From CAIZQW01 sp942493055 (GTDB lineage: Bacteria > Verrucomicrobiota > Kiritimatiellia > RFP12 > UBA1067), in NCBI GenBank assembly GCA_942493055.1, contig OW818680.1:1550001-1614000 (forward strand): a DNA stretch of 64,000 bases. Direction: 5' to 3'. Positions 62,268-64,000 of the stretch are shown here, piece by piece; position 1 is the stretch's first letter, and every line of letters begins with the position of its first letter. The position numbers were made by a program, and so were the translations under genes. The notes below the pieces were generated by a model. That model was not told the DNA's origin and did no database searches. It saw only the letters and a list, made by a program, of their open reading frames with translations.

Positions 62268-62408
62268 TCAGCTCCCGATCTCCCGTTCCAGAATGACCTC
62301 AAAATACTTCGCCGCTCCATAGACTCCCAGGGATGGGGCAAAGACTTGCACCAGACGCCAGCCATCTCGTGCATGATCCCGGATAACCTCCTGGTAATCC
62401 CGCTCCGC
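62268..62408 (-). pseudogene. Truncated DUF4177-like gene
   Basis: The minus strand reads AERDYQEVIRDHARDGWRLV, then QVFAPSLGVYGAAKYFEVIL, EREIGS and TGA (62268-62270). GWRLVQVF...YGAAKYFEVIxERE is the C-terminal half of DUF4177 proteins. The expected N-terminal half is absent: upstream the frame runs into the GGGGACAG repeat at 62413-62438 and a stop. No ATG/GTG start in the remaining frame. Looks like a gene cut by a repeat-associated rearrangement. Confidence 0.6.
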
Positions 62409-62412
62409 CCGG

Positions 62413-62438
62413 GGTGACAAGGGGACAGACAAAGCTTT
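62413..62438. repeat. GGGGACAGACAAAGCTTT repeat, copy 2
   Basis: Second copy of the unit at 61272-61297 (2 of 26 positions differ). It sits exactly where the DUF4177-like remnant loses its N-terminal half and 14 bases from the stop of the 470-aa gene. Confidence 0.55.
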
Positions 62439-62451
62439 TTAACATGACCGT

Positions 62452-63864
62452 CTATATCTTTTTGATGGTTGTTCGGACTCGATGAGTCCATTTCACCTCT
62501 CCGGTATAAATATCGAAGGCTCGAATCCAGAAAAAATGCGCCATGTCATCGGCCTCCATCTTCTTGATGATAGGTCGCTCGCCAAAGGCGACGACCACGA
62601 GTCCGTCGTAAGGGAGCCCAAATGAGATGTCGCTCGCGTTGGCTGGCCCGTTTAGGGTATGCAGCGCCACCAGCTTTCCGTCCGGCACGGACAGGACGAA
62701 AGCTCGAAGACGCTCGCCTCCCAGTTCTCCATAGGTTGTCGGTGGCGTATGCTCTACGAAGAGCATTTTGCTGTCCGGTGTTAATCCCCTGTAGTGGAAA
62801 TGACAGTGGTAACTCGTGTCGGGGATGATACGGGATGAGACAAGTTTACCGGCGGGAGAGAAAATCTCAAACACATGCTGTTTGGCTTCGCATTCTGTGT
62901 GCCGAACGAGCCACGACGACGAGGGCACCCAGTCCGTGTCGGACTGGAGGTCTGTTGTGGGTTCAATCTTTGTCACCTGACGAGATTGTTCATCGTAAAC
63001 CAGGCAGAAGGACTTTCCGTTCGGATGAATGCAGGCAAGGTGGCCTCTGGACGGGGGCCAGTAACCCAGGTTGACAGCCGTTGAGTCAATCTCCCATGGT
63101 CCAACATCTTGCGGCACACTGACGAACTGGGAGTTGGTCGCTGAACCATCAATGGGACAATCGGCGATCTCACTTCTCCACCTGTGTCCAGACAGGAGGG
63201 TGCCGGACAGGAGAGCTAGCGGACCACCGTCGCCGGAGGCAATGACTTTGGCTGGCTCGCCGGGCCGCAGGAGGAGCCAGTCTCGGAAGTAGGTCTCTCT
63301 GATAGGGCCGTTTTGAGTTGCCTCTCTGAAGACGAGTATCTGGTTCGTGCTGAAGAGCGGAACCTGATACTCATAGATTCTTGACCACAGGTAACCCTCA
63401 AGCCGCCTGCGCTCGCGCTCAACATCCTCCTTTTGTTCCTGAGTCCTGTCAGAGGCGTTCGCCCATTTTTCCAGATTTCCGACGAGAGGATACCTGTCAT
63501 GCTTCGGCCAAGCGAGGTGACGGAAGTCCAGAACGCCATTCGTGTGTCCGGTCCTCACGTCCAACTGCAAGAGGCGAGACGACATTATGAGATTGATGTT
63601 TTCGTCCAGAGGTGAAGACACCTGTGTCGCCTTCTCGTCAGCCTGTAGCGACCATAAAACCTTTCTCCTTATCGGATCCGCGCACTCAATGACCCAGCCG
63701 GCACTCCCGCTGACCACGTATTGGTAGACCACGGTATTCGTGCTTGCCCCTAGGATTTCCAAGCTGGCGCCACCATCATGAGGAATGATGCTGAGTGCAG
63801 TGCTCTTCAAAGTCCAGTGAAGGACGAGGCCCCCGCCTACGACGATAGCAGTGTGTATCTTCAT
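62452..63864 (-). CDS. Beta-propeller-like protein of unknown function
   Basis: 470 aa. A hydrophobic N-terminus (HTAIVVGGGLVLHW) may be an uncleaved anchor. The body has repeated beta-blade-like units (WVIECADPIRRKVLWSLQADE, LLQLDVRTGHTNGVLDF, FDIYTGEVKWTHRVRTT) of the PQQ/WD40 kind, without enzymatic residues that I can recognise. Near-identical end units VLWSL and VKWTH suggest propeller closure. Start at ATG 63864; upstream 63865-64000 holds nothing else that I can support. Confidence 0.6.
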   Translation of the reverse strand: MKIHTAIVVGGGLVLHWTLKSTALSIIPHDGGASLEILGASTNTVVYQYVVSGSAGWVIECADPIRRKVLWSLQADEKATQVSSPLDENINLIMSSRLLQLDVRTGHTNGVLDFRHLAWPKHDRYPLVGNLEKWANASDRTQEQKEDVERERRRLEGYLWSRIYEYQVPLFSTNQILVFREATQNGPIRETYFRDWLLLRPGEPAKVIASGDGGPLALLSGTLLSGHRWRSEIADCPIDGSATNSQFVSVPQDVGPWEIDSTAVNLGYWPPSRGHLACIHPNGKSFCLVYDEQSRQVTKIEPTTDLQSDTDWVPSSSWLVRHTECEAKQHVFEIFSPAGKLVSSRIIPDTSYHCHFHYRGLTPDSKMLFVEHTPPTTYGELGGERLRAFVLSVPDGKLVALHTLNGPANASDISFGLPYDGLVVVAFGERPIIKKMEADDMAHFFWIRAFDIYTGEVKWTHRVRTTIKKI

Positions 63865-64000
63865 TTTTTCCTCACACGTGACCTCTCATGAGTTCACCTT
63901 TTCCGACGGCTGGCTTGCGAGACGTGCGGAACAAGGTGTGGTTCGGCTTGTGTTTTGAACTCATATATGACAATAGGCAGGCACTTTGCAAACAAGCGAA

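Noticed and set aside
62249..62491. 80-aa minus-strand frame across the DUF4177 remnant
   Set aside because: It is in another frame from the recognisable DUF4177 sequence and overlaps the 3' end of the 470-aa gene and a repeat.
1..64000. tRNA, rRNA or known riboswitch
   Set aside because: No cloverleaf, conserved T-loop (GGTTCGAATC) or riboswitch core was seen by eye; a covariance-model scan would decide.

Overview
The window looks like a chromosomal piece of a Gram-negative PVC-superphylum bacterium, most likely Kiritimatiellota or a close Verrucomicrobiota/Lentisphaerota relative. The support is a 51-aa 'small basic protein' of the family known from Chlamydiae, Verrucomicrobia and Planctomycetes (4318-4473), very large secreted proteins with autotransporter-associated beta-strand or tandem cadherin-like repeats, a DUF1080 protein, a hydrazine-synthase-alpha-like dihaem protein, and abundant short palindromic intergenic repeats. 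The species assignment is inference. No rRNA, tRNA, CRISPR array, integrase or transposase gene was recognised.

Layout. 1-2358: edge-truncated lipoprotein, zinc-ribbon membrane protein, small HTH-like protein. 2364-8827: housekeeping (lnt; small basic protein; RnfG-like FMN protein and DUF1080 protein; then the rsmD-coaD-yceD-rpmF-plsX cluster on the minus strand). 9174-15545: a giant surface protein with five LamG-like modules. 15908-26966: a minus-strand five-gene operon in which apbE, a ferredoxin/flavin-reductase/PepSY membrane fusion, a small DUF2271 protein with a perfect ApbE flavinylation motif, an outer-membrane barrel protein and a 2166-aa DUF2271 protein with 20 tandem repeats follow each other. 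I read it as a candidate system that moves electrons from cytosolic NAD(P)H to covalently flavinylated proteins outside the inner membrane. 27260-32038: a divergent operon pairing a secretin with a MacA-like adaptor, an ABC ATPase and a MacB-like permease.

32127-41280 is the second unusual system. A histidine kinase whose extracellular part is an alpha-galactosidase-like (GH36/GH27 clan) domain with an apparently lost nucleophile is co-transcribed with a carbohydrate esterase and a LuxR-type regulator. Upstream of the esterase operon, and upstream of the neighbouring 1185-aa autotransporter-like gene, lies the same dyad operator (TGTCGCATA-N12-TATGCGACA), followed at the same distance by a -10-like element. 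A decayed copy of the regulator's 3' end sits beside one operator, which points to a past duplication.

41281-48737: rpoN and ilvE, an OmpA-family protein, a PfkB kinase, a CPBP-like protein that lacks its glutamate, a Fic protein and a phage-like fragment. 48833-51742: HzsA-like dihaem protein. 51826-58856: an eight-gene minus-strand operon (two paralogous small membrane proteins, FGGY kinase, alcohol dehydrogenase, phosphotriesterase-like lactonase, shikimate-dehydrogenase-like enzyme, cupin isomerase, 2-hydroxyacid dehydrogenase) that looks like a sugar or sugar-acid catabolic pathway. 59009-63864: a POT peptide transporter, a dense block of palindromes, an entericidin-like lipoprotein and several proteins of unknown function, with a DUF4177 remnant.

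A recurring feature is that short intergenic repeat families reach into genes and supply their ends: the stop of the PfkB gene, the last residues of the 2-hydroxyacid dehydrogenase, part of the signal peptide of the MacA-like adaptor and possibly the tail of Lnt. Starts were moved from the longest frame wherever a Shine-Dalgarno sequence or gene coupling favoured a downstream codon.
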